A stretch of 64,000 bases of DNA from Prosthecobacter debontii (GCA_945873125.1 CAMCBV010000014.1:1-64000); one strand, 5' to 3'. Shown: positions 50,913 through 61,082, numbered from the stretch's first letter. Translations and numbers: made by a program. Notes: generated by a model not told the origin, from the letters alone.

Positions 50913-52613
50913 ATGAACGACCAAGAACGCCCCTTTTCCAGTTTGATGCTTGATGGCCCCGATCGCGCACCCAGTCGCGCGATGCTTTATGCGGTGGGCT
51001 TCGAAAAAGCGGATTTCGCCAAACCGCAGATCGGTATCGCATCGACATGGAGCCAAGTCACTCCCTGTAACGTTCATATCGACAAACTTGCCATCGAATC
51101 CCAGAAAGGCGTCGACGCTGCCGGTGGAAAAGGAATTATTTTCAACACGATCACCATTTCCGACGGTATTTCCATGGGAACCGAGGGTATGAAATACTCA
51201 CTCGTCTCCCGTGAGGTGATCGCCGATTCGATCGAAACCGTGGTCGGCTGTGAGGGCATGGACGGCTTCGTCGCCATCGGCGGTTGCGATAAAAACATGC
51301 CTGCCTGTGTGATGACCATGGGCCGCATGAACCGCCCTGCCGTGTTCGTTTATGGCGGCACCATCCTTCCGGGATGTGGCAAAATCAAAGGGGAGGAAAA
51401 GGATCTCGATATCGTTTCCGTTTTCGAAGCGGTGGGCAAACATGCCAACGGCGAGTTCACCGATGAGGAGTTGGAACACGTGGAATCATGCGCCATCCCG
51501 GGCCCGGGTTCCTGCGGCGGGATGTATACCGCCAACACCATGGCAAGTGCGATCGAAGCGCTCGGCATGTCGCTTCCCAACAGCTCGGCCCAAGCGGCAA
51601 TTTCCGATGACAAAATGCGCGATTGTTTTGATGCCGGTGCCGCCGTGCTCAACCTCATCAAGCTCGGCATCAAGCCACGCGACATCATGACGAAAAAGGC
51701 TTTCGAAAACGCAATCACTGTTTTGATTGCTCTCGGTGGTTCAACCAATGCCTGTCTCCACATTCCCGCGATGGCACATTCCGCAGGAGTCGACATCACC
51801 CTCGATGACTTTGAACGCATCGGTAAAAAGACGCCGGTTCTTGCCGATCTCAAACCGTCTGGCAAATACGCGATGGCGGATCTCGTTCGTATTGGCGGTA
51901 CGGTTCCGTTGATGAAAATGCTTCTCGAGGCAGGGCTGCTGCATGGCGATTGCATGACGGTGACGGGTCGCACCATGAGGGAGAATTTGGAGAAATCCCC
52001 GATTCATTACCCAGCCGATCAACAGATCATCCGGCCGGTGAACAACCCGCTCAAAAAAGACAGCCACCTTCGTGTTCTTTATGGGAACCTTGCGGAAGGT
52101 GGCGCAGTTGCCAAAATTTCCGGCAAAGAAGGAGAGGTATTCAAGGGTAAAGCGCGCGTTTACAACTCTGAGGATTGTGCGATGAAGGACATTCTCGCCA
52201 AGCAAATCAACAAGGGGGATGTGATCGTCATCCGCATGGAGGGCCCAAAAGGCGGCCCAGGGATGCGCGAAATGCTTGGCCCAACTTCCGCTGTCATGGG
52301 CATGGGTCTTGGTAAAGACGTCGCGCTCATCACGGATGGTCGTTTCTCAGGCGGCAGCCACGGCTTCGTGGTCGGCCACATCACACCGGAAGCTTTCGAA
52401 GGTGGCACCATCGGCATCCTTGAAGAAGGTGACGAAATCGAAATCAATGCCGTTGAAAACCGTATCAGCGTCAATCTTTCCGACGCGGAAATCGCAGCAC
52501 GCAAAGCCAAATGGATTCGCCCAGAGCCTCGTTACAAATACGGAGTTCTCGCCAAATACGCAAAACTTGTTACCAGTGCCAGCGAGGGCGCGGTGACTGA
52601 CAAGTATCTCTAA
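50913..52613 (+). CDS. ilvD: Dihydroxy-acid dehydratase
   Basis: IlvD makes the 2-keto acids for valine and isoleucine. From ATG 50913 the protein has 566 residues; the longer frame starts at a GTG at 50892. Motifs: SLMLDGPDRAPSRAMLYAVGF, GCDKNMPACVMTMGR and GPGSCGGMYTANTMASAIEALG hold the iron-sulfur cluster Cys. DGRFSGGSHGFVVGHITPEAFEGG is the usual end motif. It is followed by two small genes. Confidence 0.96.
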   Translation: MNDQERPFSSLMLDGPDRAPSRAMLYAVGFEKADFAKPQIGIASTWSQVTPCNVHIDKLAIESQKGVDAAGGKGIIFNTITISDGISMGTEGMKYSLVSREVIADSIETVVGCEGMDGFVAIGGCDKNMPACVMTMGRMNRPAVFVYGGTILPGCGKIKGEEKDLDIVSVFEAVGKHANGEFTDEELEHVESCAIPGPGSCGGMYTANTMASAIEALGMSLPNSSAQAAISDDKMRDCFDAGAAVLNLIKLGIKPRDIMTKKAFENAITVLIALGGSTNACLHIPAMAHSAGVDITLDDFERIGKKTPVLADLKPSGKYAMADLVRIGGTVPLMKMLLEAGLLHGDCMTVTGRTMRENLEKSPIHYPADQQIIRPVNNPLKKDSHLRVLYGNLAEGGAVAKISGKEGEVFKGKARVYNSEDCAMKDILAKQINKGDVIVIRMEGPKGGPGMREMLGPTSAVMGMGLGKDVALITDGRFSGGSHGFVVGHITPEAFEGGTIGILEEGDEIEINAVENRISVNLSDAEIAARKAKWIRPEPRYKYGVLAKYAKLVTSASEGAVTDKYL

Positions 52614-52617
52614 AGCC

Positions 52618-52896
52618 ATGGTAAAATCTGCGATCCAACTTTTCGGCGTGATCCTTGGCGCGTCTCTCCTTTCCGCATTGCTGGGAGGTCTTTTTGCTAT
52701 GCTGATTGCTTCCGTTTCGCCGGAGTTCATCAAGAACCTCTTTGGCGTTACCCAAGGAGCCAGCGCAGTGCGTTACGCCTTTTCGGTCGGGATGATCTGG
52801 GGGCTTTTCCTCGGGGCCGGCGTCAGCGGATTCGCCTGTGGACTTTCGGTCTTAATGAAGATTCTCAATCTTTGGATCAAAGTGGACAAGGCCTAG
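52618..52896 (+). CDS. Small membrane protein, hypothetical
   Basis: The 92-aa protein has two or three hydrophobic helices (residues about 5-30, 50-72 and maybe 72-85) and is rich in Gly/Ala. It begins 5 bp after ilvD stop codon, so it is co-transcribed. No family recognised. Confidence 0.55.
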   Translation: MVKSAIQLFGVILGASLLSALLGGLFAMLIASVSPEFIKNLFGVTQGASAVRYAFSVGMIWGLFLGAGVSGFACGLSVLMKILNLWIKVDKA

Positions 52897-52969
52897 TTCC
52901 TCGCTCAAACGCCCTCCTCAACAACAGGATGGACAGAGATTCCGGCGAGTTCTAAGTTTTACCAAGCCC

Positions 52970-53773
52970 ATGCACGATTCCGAGAAAATCATATGTAAGC
53001 CCACTCCGTGGTTTTTGCTCCGTGCGGGTGTGGTTTTGCTGATGTTCAGTGTTTTCAGTGTGCTGTTTTACATTGATGGCACAACGGGTTACCGGAAAAA
53101 GAATTTTGAATTCTATGTCAACGCGACTTTTAAAGAAGCGACCTCTGTCTTTTCAAAGATGGACGCGGAGACTCCGCTGACAGAAGAGGCTTGGCGGGAG
53201 TTTGCCTCAAAGCAAACAGTTCGGTTTCCTGATGATCCTGAAGTCCTTCCGGCTGACCTGAAGCTGCCTATGCCCTGGCCGGACATTCTCTGCGATTATC
53301 AACGCGTCAAAACCCTGCAGCACAACGCGCTCTGGCGGGATTATTCCGAGAAAAACCAACTCAACGAAAAGCCTGCGGAAGAGCCCTTCAAGGCAACGAA
53401 AATCAAAGAGCAAATGCATGTTTTCTCTGTCTGCATCTCATTGTCAGTCGTCACTCTGTTTTTTCTGATCCGCACCAGCCGCCGCTCCTTGTCCGCGGAT
53501 GCCGAAGCGCTCACAACTGCCGAGGGGAAAACGATCCCATACGACAGCATGCGCGTTCTCGATCTGCGCAAATGGGAGGGCAAAGGCATCGCCTTCATCG
53601 AATACGAAAGCGCTTCTGGCACGAAAAGAGCCAGAATCGATGGTTTAACCTATGGCGGATTCAGCCAAGAGAAGAACCAACCAGCCGAAGCGCTTATGCG
53701 CCAGATTCGCAGCCATTTTACGGGTGAAATGATCGATTACGGGTTGGAAGAGGAAGTGAAGAGTGAAGAGTGA
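52970..53773 (+). CDS. Membrane protein with two helices, hypothetical
   Basis: The 267-aa protein has one helix near residues 15-38 and a second at about 150-170 (MHVFSVCISLSVVTLFFLIRT). The segment between is probably outside and the C-terminal region (LRKWEGKGIAFIEYESASGTKRARIDGLTYGG) is compact and mainly beta. No family recognised. It is the third gene after ilvD in the same orientation. Confidence 0.55.
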   Translation: MHDSEKIICKPTPWFLLRAGVVLLMFSVFSVLFYIDGTTGYRKKNFEFYVNATFKEATSVFSKMDAETPLTEEAWREFASKQTVRFPDDPEVLPADLKLPMPWPDILCDYQRVKTLQHNALWRDYSEKNQLNEKPAEEPFKATKIKEQMHVFSVCISLSVVTLFFLIRTSRRSLSADAEALTTAEGKTIPYDSMRVLDLRKWEGKGIAFIEYESASGTKRARIDGLTYGGFSQEKNQPAEALMRQIRSHFTGEMIDYGLEEEVKSEE

Positions 53774-53990
53774 ATGGCGAGGGGTGAAAGCCAGTCTGCG
53801 TTTTCAATCTCTGCGTATCTCCCGTTTTCTACGTATTTCCGGAGCCTCTGTTTATAAAGTCCAAATCGCCTCAATGCCCCAAGCTCTTCATTTTTTCCTA
53901 TCTCTTTGACGCTTTTCACGTTTTCATGATTGCCAACCAAGGCGCTGACGCGCTAACCGTTTCCCACACCAACACACAACCACTCAACAC

Positions 53991-54233
53991 ATGTCAGACA
54001 AATCGATCGAAGAACGCGTTAAGGAAATCATTGTAGACCAACTCGGAGTCAGTGCCGACCAAGTAACTCTCGAAGCCAAATTTGTTGAGGACCTCGGTGC
54101 CGACTCTCTGGATACCGTTGAGCTCGTTATGGCTCTTGAAGAGGAATTCGACGTCGAGGTTCCAGACGATGAAGCCGAGAAGCTTCAGGCTGTCAAAGAC
54201 GTCGTCAATTTCATCACCAGCAAGAAAGGCTGA
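53991..54233 (+). CDS. acpP: Acyl carrier protein
   Basis: ACP carries acyl chains in fatty acid synthesis. The 80-aa acidic protein has [23 protein letters not shown], with Ser39 as the phosphopantetheine site. No fab genes are adjacent here. It is followed by a terminator. Confidence 0.96.
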   Translation: MSDKSIEERVKEIIVDQLGVSADQVTLEAKFVEDLGADSLDTVELVMALEEEFDVEVPDDEAEKLQAVKDVVNFITSKKG

Positions 54234-54255
54234 TCCGCTAGAATTTAAGTTTTCA

Positions 54256-54289
54256 AAAAGGGTGGTTGTCGCAAGGCATCCACCCTTTT
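54256..54289 (+). terminator. Terminator after acpP
   Basis: AAAAGGGTGG and CCACCCTTTT pair as a 10-bp stem around a 14-base loop, followed by ATTT. It lies 23 bp after the acpP stop. Confidence 0.75.
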
Positions 54290-54437
54290 ATTTGGTGATC
54301 TAATCCGAAATAACTTGGGCGACAGAGGGGTGGGGGTAGCGAATCGCGATCCTCAATTTTTCAAATGTAGTTGCTCTGGGAAAAATCCGGTGGAGACTCA
54401 CGTAAGTAACTTTTCAGTTTTCCAGCTTCTAGCCGCC

Positions 54438-54974
54438 ATGCCCAGCCGAGACGACATTCAATATGCTATGGAGACCACTCGGGTTCTTCATGAACCGGAT
54501 CACCGCATCCAAACGTTTGGAGAAACGCGTTTTGAGTTTCAGCTTTTGAGTGAGCCCATGGATCAGGTGGGAAAAGTCCGGATTCGTACCGGTGAAGTGG
54601 AGGCGATCAAACCCCGAATTTTACGCCCCGAGTCCTATCGCGAAATCGAGCTCGAAGGGTTTGATGATCATGCTCGGGCTCGTTTCGATCAACTGGTGGA
54701 GAAACTCAGGGAGCAGGGCCGGGATCTTGCGTTTCTTCAATATGGCTTTCGCTTCAAACGCGGTGCGGTTAACGAGGAAGTCATCCATGACTCCATCGAA
54801 GCCGTCCGCGAACGCGTTCTCGAGGACATCCGCCGAACCGGTAATCCATCTCGCGCCATTATTGAAGGCGTGGACGACACCTGGGAGGTCTCGATCCTGA
54901 AATTTTCTTTTGAGATGATTCTTCGCTCGCATGAAATCAATGCTTTCGACTTACGCAGGAAAGGCCTGATCTAG
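54438..54974 (+). CDS. Hypothetical protein
   Basis: From ATG 54438 the protein has 178 residues and is charged and soluble, with helical C-terminal part (DDTWEVSILKFSFEMILRSHEINAFDLRRKGL). FQLLSEPMDQVGKVRIRTGEVEAIKPRIL may be a beta segment. No family recognised. It precedes the LysM gene by 25 bp. Confidence 0.6.
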   Translation: MPSRDDIQYAMETTRVLHEPDHRIQTFGETRFEFQLLSEPMDQVGKVRIRTGEVEAIKPRILRPESYREIELEGFDDHARARFDQLVEKLREQGRDLAFLQYGFRFKRGAVNEEVIHDSIEAVRERVLEDIRRTGNPSRAIIEGVDDTWEVSILKFSFEMILRSHEINAFDLRRKGLI

Positions 54975-54999
54975 TGAAATACCCTGCCATTGCCGCCAT

Positions 55000-55896
55000 A
55001 TGAAAATCTGGCTCATCATCAAAATCGTCGCAGGCATCGTCGTCGCCGGAATTGCGACGTTTTCAGGCATGATGGCCTACCATGTCGCGGTCAAACCTCT
55101 GGGCGGAGTGTTTGCAAAAATCATTCCTGATGCCGGAGCCGTCTTGCGCGAAACCAAAGAGGAAGACTTCAGCAAAATGCTTGAATTGGCGGAGATTCCC
55201 GACTTTGAGCCTGGAGACCGCGCATTCCAAAAAGCCCATGAACTCATCGCTCTTGGCAAAATCCGCGAAGGGCGCGAGAAGCTTATGGCCATCATCAATG
55301 TTTTTTCCTCCTCGCCTGCCACGCCACAGGCCCGCCGCATCGTCAGTATGATGAATCTTGATGAAGTCTTGTCCTCCGATTTCCGCACCGGAAAATCTTC
55401 CTACAAAGTGAAATCAGGCGATTCCTATTTTGCCATCGCAGATCGCAACGAGACATCACTCGACATGATCATGCACCTCAACAACATGATGGAGTTGAAG
55501 AATTTGAAAGTCGGCGACCAATTGAGCCTGATGCCTCTGAACTATCGCATGGTGATCGAGCCTTCACGTAACTCGGTCTCTCTGTGGGAAGATGCGAAAT
55601 TCATCTGCGACTATCCGATTCTGAGTATCCAAGGAGGGAGTCCCGGTCCCGGCAAAACGGTGATCGCAACGCGGCGCGCGGATCTTGCCGGAAAGGTCAT
55701 CCAACCCACGGCCACCGGATATCGATCCACTTCAAAAAGCATTACGCTCAAAAACCCCGCCCTTCAGATTCTCCCCCATGGTAAGGATCATGAAGCCTCA
55801 AAACGCGGCATATTCCTCAAAGAAACCGATCTCGAGGAGCTTTTCCTGCTCACCCGAACCGGAAATGCCGTGGAAATCCGGTCGGCGAAGAAATAG
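55000..55896 (+). CDS. LysM protein with a degenerate L,D-transpeptidase (YkuD)-like domain
   Basis: The 298-aa protein has an N-terminal membrane anchor (about 3-27), a helical segment, a LysM domain (SYKVKSGDSYFAIADRNETSLDMIMHLNNMMELKNLKVGDQL, about 130-170) and a C-terminal half shaped like YkuD (SVSLWEDAKFICDYPILSI, then PHGKDHEASKRGIFLKETDLEELFLLTRTGNAVEIR). The active-site motif of YkuD, SxGC, appears as SKRGI, so the Cys is lost. It likely binds peptidoglycan but does not cross-link it. Confidence 0.72.
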   Translation: MKIWLIIKIVAGIVVAGIATFSGMMAYHVAVKPLGGVFAKIIPDAGAVLRETKEEDFSKMLELAEIPDFEPGDRAFQKAHELIALGKIREGREKLMAIINVFSSSPATPQARRIVSMMNLDEVLSSDFRTGKSSYKVKSGDSYFAIADRNETSLDMIMHLNNMMELKNLKVGDQLSLMPLNYRMVIEPSRNSVSLWEDAKFICDYPILSIQGGSPGPGKTVIATRRADLAGKVIQPTATGYRSTSKSITLKNPALQILPHGKDHEASKRGIFLKETDLEELFLLTRTGNAVEIRSAKK

Positions 55897-56024
55897 TCGG
55901 TAACCCCATGCGGGATGCAGCATACTTTTTGATTTCATCCGTGTCTTGATCAGGTGGATATGGAATATGTACATGTGTCCCGCTCTTGATTAAAACCTGT
56001 TAACGTCGTTGTATAAATCAATTC

Positions 56025-56669
56025 ATGAAACCTTCATTGCTGATATCGAGTTTCCATCTTGTTTTTTCCTTGCTGGTTTGCCCGCTTGCATTTGCTGGCG
56101 AAAAATCCGGCGTATCTCTTTTCGACGGAAAAACCCTCACGGGCTGGAAAACGGTAAAAGAGGAAAATGCGAAATTCTGGTCCGTGGTTGATGGGGTGAT
56201 CGTCGGCAGCAATGGAGAGCAGAAGGTCCCTACCAATACCTATCTGGTTTATGAAAAGGAATACGGGGATTTTGAATTTCGCTGCAAGTTTCGCATCAGC
56301 GGTGACCACAAGACGGGCCTCATCAACAGCGGCATTCAATACCGTTCCGTCATTGAAAAAGGAAAGATTGCCGGATATCAGGCGGATATCGGAAAAGGCT
56401 ACTGGGGAGATATCTACGATGAACATCGTAGAGGAAAACTGGTCCAGGGAAACACCGCTGTATTATTGCAAACCCTCGTCGAAGACGGATGGAATGATTA
56501 CCTGATTCGCTGCAAGGGGAACCATCATGAGCTTTTCATCAACGGAATCAAAACCGCGGATTACACGGAAGAAAAAGACTTTCCGAGCAAAGGCTTCCTG
56601 GCCATTCAGTTGCATAGCGGAGGAGTGGCTAAGGTTGAATTCAAAGATCTAACAGTGAAAGAGCTATAA
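56025..56669 (+). CDS. DUF1080 (3-keto-disaccharide hydrolase-like) exported protein
   Basis: The 214-aa protein has a signal peptide (about 1-24) and the DUF1080 fold: SLFDGKTLTGWKTVKEENAKFWSVVDGVIVG, DFEFRCKFRISGDHKTGLINSGIQYRS and FLAIQLHSGGVAKVEFKDLTV. The fold is a lectin-like beta sandwich. It is close to the large PVC-type cytochrome gene and may work with it on sugars. Confidence 0.88.
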   Translation: MKPSLLISSFHLVFSLLVCPLAFAGEKSGVSLFDGKTLTGWKTVKEENAKFWSVVDGVIVGSNGEQKVPTNTYLVYEKEYGDFEFRCKFRISGDHKTGLINSGIQYRSVIEKGKIAGYQADIGKGYWGDIYDEHRRGKLVQGNTAVLLQTLVEDGWNDYLIRCKGNHHELFINGIKTADYTEEKDFPSKGFLAIQLHSGGVAKVEFKDLTVKEL

Positions 56670-56673
56670 GCGA

Positions 56674-59600
56674 ATGCCCTTAATCCGAACGATGAAACTC
56701 CTGCTCCTGCCATTACTGGGAATCTGCATACTTGCGCAAGAGTTGCGTGCGAAGCCTACACAGTCATTAAGAACCGCGGCGTTTAGCCCGGAAGAACAAC
56801 TTAGCGGATTTAAAGTGCCGGAAGGTTTTGTGGTGGAGCTTGTCGCGAGTGAGGTTGATGGTGTGGTAAACCCGATTGATCTCGCCTTTGATGATGCCGG
56901 GCGCCTATGGACGCAAACCGCGCGGATGTATCCCTTGGATCCGTCCAAAGATATCAAATGGAACGACCTGTTGAAATTAATGGACGATCCGGAGGCTCAG
57001 AAGCGCAATCCGGAATTTAAACGTGTTCTTGATCTCTATCAGGGCAATACCAAAGGAGATGATCAAGTATTAGTGCTTTCAGGTATTTGCGGAAAAGGAA
57101 AACCGAAAGTCTCGGTCTTTGCGGATGGCTTGGCGATTCCACAAAGCATCCTGCCTTATGGAAAGGGTGCTTATGTCGCTCAAGGTTCCGAGCTTTTCTA
57201 TCTGGAAGACACCGACCAAGACGGCAAGGCCGACAAGCGCACACCCATACTCACGGGCTTCGGGTTTACCGATACCCACACCATGACCCACACGCTTGTC
57301 CGTGCGCCGGGCGACTGGATTCATTTCAGCCAAGGAGCCCTGAACAAAGGTGAGGCAACTGCTATGAAAAGCGGCATGAAGGCACGCTTTGATTATTCTA
57401 AAATCGGACGATTCTCCACCGATGGTAACAAGATCGAAGTTATTTCCAGCGGACTGAACAATATCTGGGGTTTCTGGATGCGCGCCAACGGCCAGTGGTG
57501 GGGATCTGAAGCGAATGATATGGGATGGTCTATCGCACCTATGGAACCTGGCACGGGTTTCGAAGGAATTGGTAACGACGCGATCCGGCCCTATCAGCCA
57601 AAGTTTCCTCGGCTTCATACGTTTCGTGTCGGTGGCACGGGTATTTCCGGACTCGCCTATGCGGATGACGAAGCGGGTAGCTTCCCGGCCGAATGGAAAG
57701 ACGTGGCATTTCTCGCAAATACCATCACCAACAAAATCAATGCGGTTCAGGTCAAACGCAATGAAGATGGCACGGTTGAGGCAAAACATTTGCCGGATTT
57801 TCTAACAAGCACGGACGATTGGTTTCGTCCGGTGAACATCGAGTTCGGGCCCGACGGATGCCTGTATATCGCGGATTGGTATGACAAAATCATTTCCCAT
57901 AATGAAGTTTCGACGAGTCATCCTGACCGTGACAAAGCTCGTGGGAGAATTTGGAGAGTCCGGTATAAAGGAAATGCGGCCAGAGATATTCCGGACTTGT
58001 ATCAGGCGAAATCCGAAGATCTTGTCACGCACTTGTCCGCCCCCTCCATCTGGCAAAAGCGCTCGGCTTTGCATCAGATCACGGAACGAAAGCTCAAGCA
58101 ACTTGCTCCCGCACTTGTTGAATTAGCGCGCGACGAGGCGGCTACTGAAGTCACCAGAATTCATGCGCTATGGGCATTGGAAGGACTTGGTCATTACGAC
58201 GCGGCATTGATGAACAGCCTGTTGGACGGTAAATTTTCAGATCTCCGTCGTGAGGCAGTGCGATCACTTGCCAATCTCGCTCCCAATTTGGATGCCTTTA
58301 ACAAGGCGCTTGCCTTGCGTATCGAAGACCCCAATCCAATGGTGCGTTCCCAGGTCCTAAGGATCATAGCCGAGCGTGGAGAAGCAAACGCGGATACCAT
58401 TCATATTTTGGTCACCGCATGTAAACCTGAAATCAAGGGTGACACATTGGGAGGTCCTTACGAGAGGAAATTCGAACGCTTTCTTGCGCGCATGGCGTTG
58501 GAGAAATTTCCCACACAGCTGAGTGATTATCTGCAGAGTCCACTTGTAAAAAAACAGAGTGGCGCAAACATGCTCTGGGCAAGTCAGGCCCTTCCAATGG
58601 AGCAGCGCAACGAGGCGTTTCTCGGCATATGGGCGGGGCGGGATCATAAGGCGCAACTCGATGAATCGACTTTTGTGATGTTCGCAGGTATGCTGGATTA
58701 TCCGGACATCGCCAAAGAAGTCGGACCCGTTCTTCAGGATGCCGAACACGGCCCGACGTATGTTGCGTTTGCCCTGAAAAATCAGGCTCAGACCCAATCC
58801 GCCGAACTCTCTGTAATTTTCGTCCCAGTGATTGAAAGGATGCTGGCAGATCCAAAATTCCGAATGATGGCTTTGGATGCGGTGGCGAGGATGAATGTTC
58901 CTGTGAAATCGGATGCGGTGACGCGCTTGTTGGAAGAAAAGGTGTCGTCCGAATGGGTCAGCGCCGTCCTAAAAGCCCTTCAGTCGGATTCTAAACGAAA
59001 TCGCGAGGCGATTCTTGGATTGGCATCTGACGAGTCGCTTGCCTTTCCTACGCGACTCAGCGCGCTTCACAGCTTAACACAAATCGCACCGCAAGAGGGC
59101 AGCCGAATACTTCAACCATGGCTCAAAAAAATGGGCGATGAGCAGAGGCGTGAGTTTGTGCGCGAGTTTTCAGCTTCGAAACAAGGTTCTGCCATTTTGA
59201 TTCAAGAATACGCAAGCGGGCGGATGCTCATCGATTCATTCGACATATCGAGTGCCGAGCGGATGAATCAATTGCTTAAGAAAAACACGGATGCCACCGA
59301 TATTCTGAACAAGGTCAGAGCTGCCGATGCGGAGAAGAAAAAAGAACTGGCGAATCGGTTCAGTCATCTGGTGAAAGTTTCGGAGCAATTCAAAGGAGAT
59401 CCTGCCAAAGGAAAGATCCTGTTCGGCACGTGCCTTTTGTGTCACCGGGTTGGGGATCAGGGATTTGACATCGCTCCCGCACTGGATGGATCAGCGAAAC
59501 GCGAGAGGGAGGCCCTGCTTACCGCGATTCTTTATCCTGATGCCGCCGTCGAGGGGGGTTATCAGGCTTACCGTATCACCAAAAAGGACGACACTACCTT

Positions 59601-59799
59601 GGAAGGCTATTTAAAGAAAGACGATGAAGCAGGCGTGACTTTGGCATTCATGGGTGGAGCCACGGTATTCATTCCGACTGCGGAAATTGCTTCGAAAGGT
59701 TTTGTCGGCGGCCGCTCTTTCATGCCGAAAGGGCTGATCGACGCATACACCGACCAACAAGTTGCGGATCTGCTCGCCTTCATTCAGACCTTGAAATAA
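56674..59799 (+). CDS. PVC-type haem-binding protein: beta-propeller, HEAT repeats and cytochrome c
   Basis: The 1041-aa exported protein has a signal peptide, an N-terminal propeller (about 35-440, with FKVPEGFVVELVASEVDGVVNPIDLAFDDAGRLW and FGPDGCLYIADWYDKIISH), HEAT-like repeats (about 470-870) and a C-terminal cytochrome c domain with GTCLLCHRVGDQG (CxxCH at about 914-918) and a PVC-specific tail. This is the architecture of membrane-bound dehydrogenase homologues common in PVC bacteria. The start may be the ATG at 56692. The role is probably sugar oxidation with electron transfer, inferred from family. Confidence 0.88.
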   Translation: MPLIRTMKLLLLPLLGICILAQELRAKPTQSLRTAAFSPEEQLSGFKVPEGFVVELVASEVDGVVNPIDLAFDDAGRLWTQTARMYPLDPSKDIKWNDLLKLMDDPEAQKRNPEFKRVLDLYQGNTKGDDQVLVLSGICGKGKPKVSVFADGLAIPQSILPYGKGAYVAQGSELFYLEDTDQDGKADKRTPILTGFGFTDTHTMTHTLVRAPGDWIHFSQGALNKGEATAMKSGMKARFDYSKIGRFSTDGNKIEVISSGLNNIWGFWMRANGQWWGSEANDMGWSIAPMEPGTGFEGIGNDAIRPYQPKFPRLHTFRVGGTGISGLAYADDEAGSFPAEWKDVAFLANTITNKINAVQVKRNEDGTVEAKHLPDFLTSTDDWFRPVNIEFGPDGCLYIADWYDKIISHNEVSTSHPDRDKARGRIWRVRYKGNAARDIPDLYQAKSEDLVTHLSAPSIWQKRSALHQITERKLKQLAPALVELARDEAATEVTRIHALWALEGLGHYDAALMNSLLDGKFSDLRREAVRSLANLAPNLDAFNKALALRIEDPNPMVRSQVLRIIAERGEANADTIHILVTACKPEIKGDTLGGPYERKFERFLARMALEKFPTQLSDYLQSPLVKKQSGANMLWASQALPMEQRNEAFLGIWAGRDHKAQLDESTFVMFAGMLDYPDIAKEVGPVLQDAEHGPTYVAFALKNQAQTQSAELSVIFVPVIERMLADPKFRMMALDAVARMNVPVKSDAVTRLLEEKVSSEWVSAVLKALQSDSKRNREAILGLASDESLAFPTRLSALHSLTQIAPQEGSRILQPWLKKMGDEQRREFVREFSASKQGSAILIQEYASGRMLIDSFDISSAERMNQLLKKNTDATDILNKVRAADAEKKKELANRFSHLVKVSEQFKGDPAKGKILFGTCLLCHRVGDQGFDIAPALDGSAKREREALLTAILYPDAAVEGGYQAYRITKKDDTTLEGYLKKDDEAGVTLAFMGGATVFIPTAEIASKGFVGGRSFMPKGLIDAYTDQQVADLLAFIQTLK

Positions 59800-59821
59800 A
59801 AAACCGTTTCTTGATTTCAGT

Positions 59822-61066
59822 TCATTGAACAACATCGGAGATCGCCTTGTCCAAGGCCTCCATTCCGAATGTCATTTCCTCATGGTTCACGGAGAGCGGG
59901 GGCATGAATACAACCGTGCCAAGGATGTTTCTTGTGAGCAGGCCGTAATTTCTGGCGGCAGTGGCAATCTTCAATCCTGATTCTTTGTCGAATTCAATTC
60001 CAGCAATGAGCCCGCACTGACGGAACTCGCGAATCGACGGATGTCGCGCTTTCAAATCTTCAAGGGACCGGTTCAGGAAAAGAATTTTTCCAGGGAGATT
60101 TTCGAAGACGCGATCGCTCTTGAAAAGTTCAAGTGAAGCCAGCGCTGCTGCACAGCCAATGGGGTTGGCTGTATAACTATGTCCGTAGTAGAACGCGTTT
60201 TCCGAAGGGCCGAGAAACGATGAATAGATTTGATCGGTAGTCAGCGTCGCTGCAAGCGGAAGAGAGCCGCCGGTGAGGCCTTTGGCCAAGCACAGAAAAT
60301 CCGGTATCACATTTTCCTGTTGGCACGCGAACATTGTGCCGGTTCGGCCAAAGCCTGTCATCACCTCATCAAGGATCAGGTGAATTCCATTTTCTAATGT
60401 CCAGTCACGCAACTTCTTGAGCATTCCTTTGGGCCAAGGGCGCATTTCATTGACTCCTTGAATCAAGGGTTCGATGACTACTGCGGATATAGTAGATGTA
60501 AGCACATGATCCAGATGATCGATGGACGAAATAAATTCCGCCTCAAAGCCCGAGGACCGGAAACGGGAGAAGAAACGATTCACTCCACCAAGCGATGCTG
60601 CGCCCAAGGTATCGCCATGGTAAGCGTTATCAAACGCGAGGAAACGGGTGCGCTTTTCCTGACCTGTCTGCATGCGGGATTGCAGGGACATTTTCAAAGC
60701 AACCTCAACAGCCGTGGAGCCGTTATCGGAAAAGAAGACGCGTTCGAGCGTCTTTTCAGGGAAAAACGATACCAGCTTTTCTGCGAGCTCCGAAGCAAGT
60801 GGATGGCCGAGGCCGAGGTAAGACGAATGATCGAGCGTGGCAGCTTGTTTGGCGATTGCCTGGGCAATTTTAGGTCGGCAGTGGCCATGGATGTTTGTCC
60901 AGATCGATGAATTGCCATCGAGGTATTTCTTATCATTCGCATCGTATAGCCAAACGCCTTCGCCTCGAACGATCATGACAGGATCGTGCGCAGGGTCGCA
61001 CCAATCATCCTGAGGGGTGAATGGGTGCCAACAATGGGCTTTGTCTGCGGTGATGGAATCGGCCAC
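59822..61066 (-). CDS. bioA: Adenosylmethionine--8-amino-7-oxononanoate aminotransferase
   Basis: BioA makes 7,8-diaminopelargonic acid in biotin synthesis, with SAM as amino donor. The 414-aa PLP enzyme starts (GTG) with HCWHPFTPQDDW, typical of BioA, and has LDGNSSIWTNIHGHCRPKIAQAIA, RVFFSDNGSTAVEVALKM, LILDEVMTGFGRTGTMFACQ and FLCLAKGLTGGSLPLAATLTT with the PLP Lys. No other bio genes are near. Confidence 0.94.
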   Translation of the reverse strand: MADSITADKAHCWHPFTPQDDWCDPAHDPVMIVRGEGVWLYDANDKKYLDGNSSIWTNIHGHCRPKIAQAIAKQAATLDHSSYLGLGHPLASELAEKLVSFFPEKTLERVFFSDNGSTAVEVALKMSLQSRMQTGQEKRTRFLAFDNAYHGDTLGAASLGGVNRFFSRFRSSGFEAEFISSIDHLDHVLTSTISAVVIEPLIQGVNEMRPWPKGMLKKLRDWTLENGIHLILDEVMTGFGRTGTMFACQQENVIPDFLCLAKGLTGGSLPLAATLTTDQIYSSFLGPSENAFYYGHSYTANPIGCAAALASLELFKSDRVFENLPGKILFLNRSLEDLKARHPSIREFRQCGLIAGIEFDKESGLKIATAARNYGLLTRNILGTVVFMPPLSVNHEEMTFGMEALDKAISDVVQ

Positions 61067-61082
61067 GAAGAAAGATTAAACT

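Noticed and set aside
57079-57789. 236-codon minus frame inside the PVC cytochrome gene
   Set aside because: It is opposite a propeller with recognisable motifs; no signature of its own.
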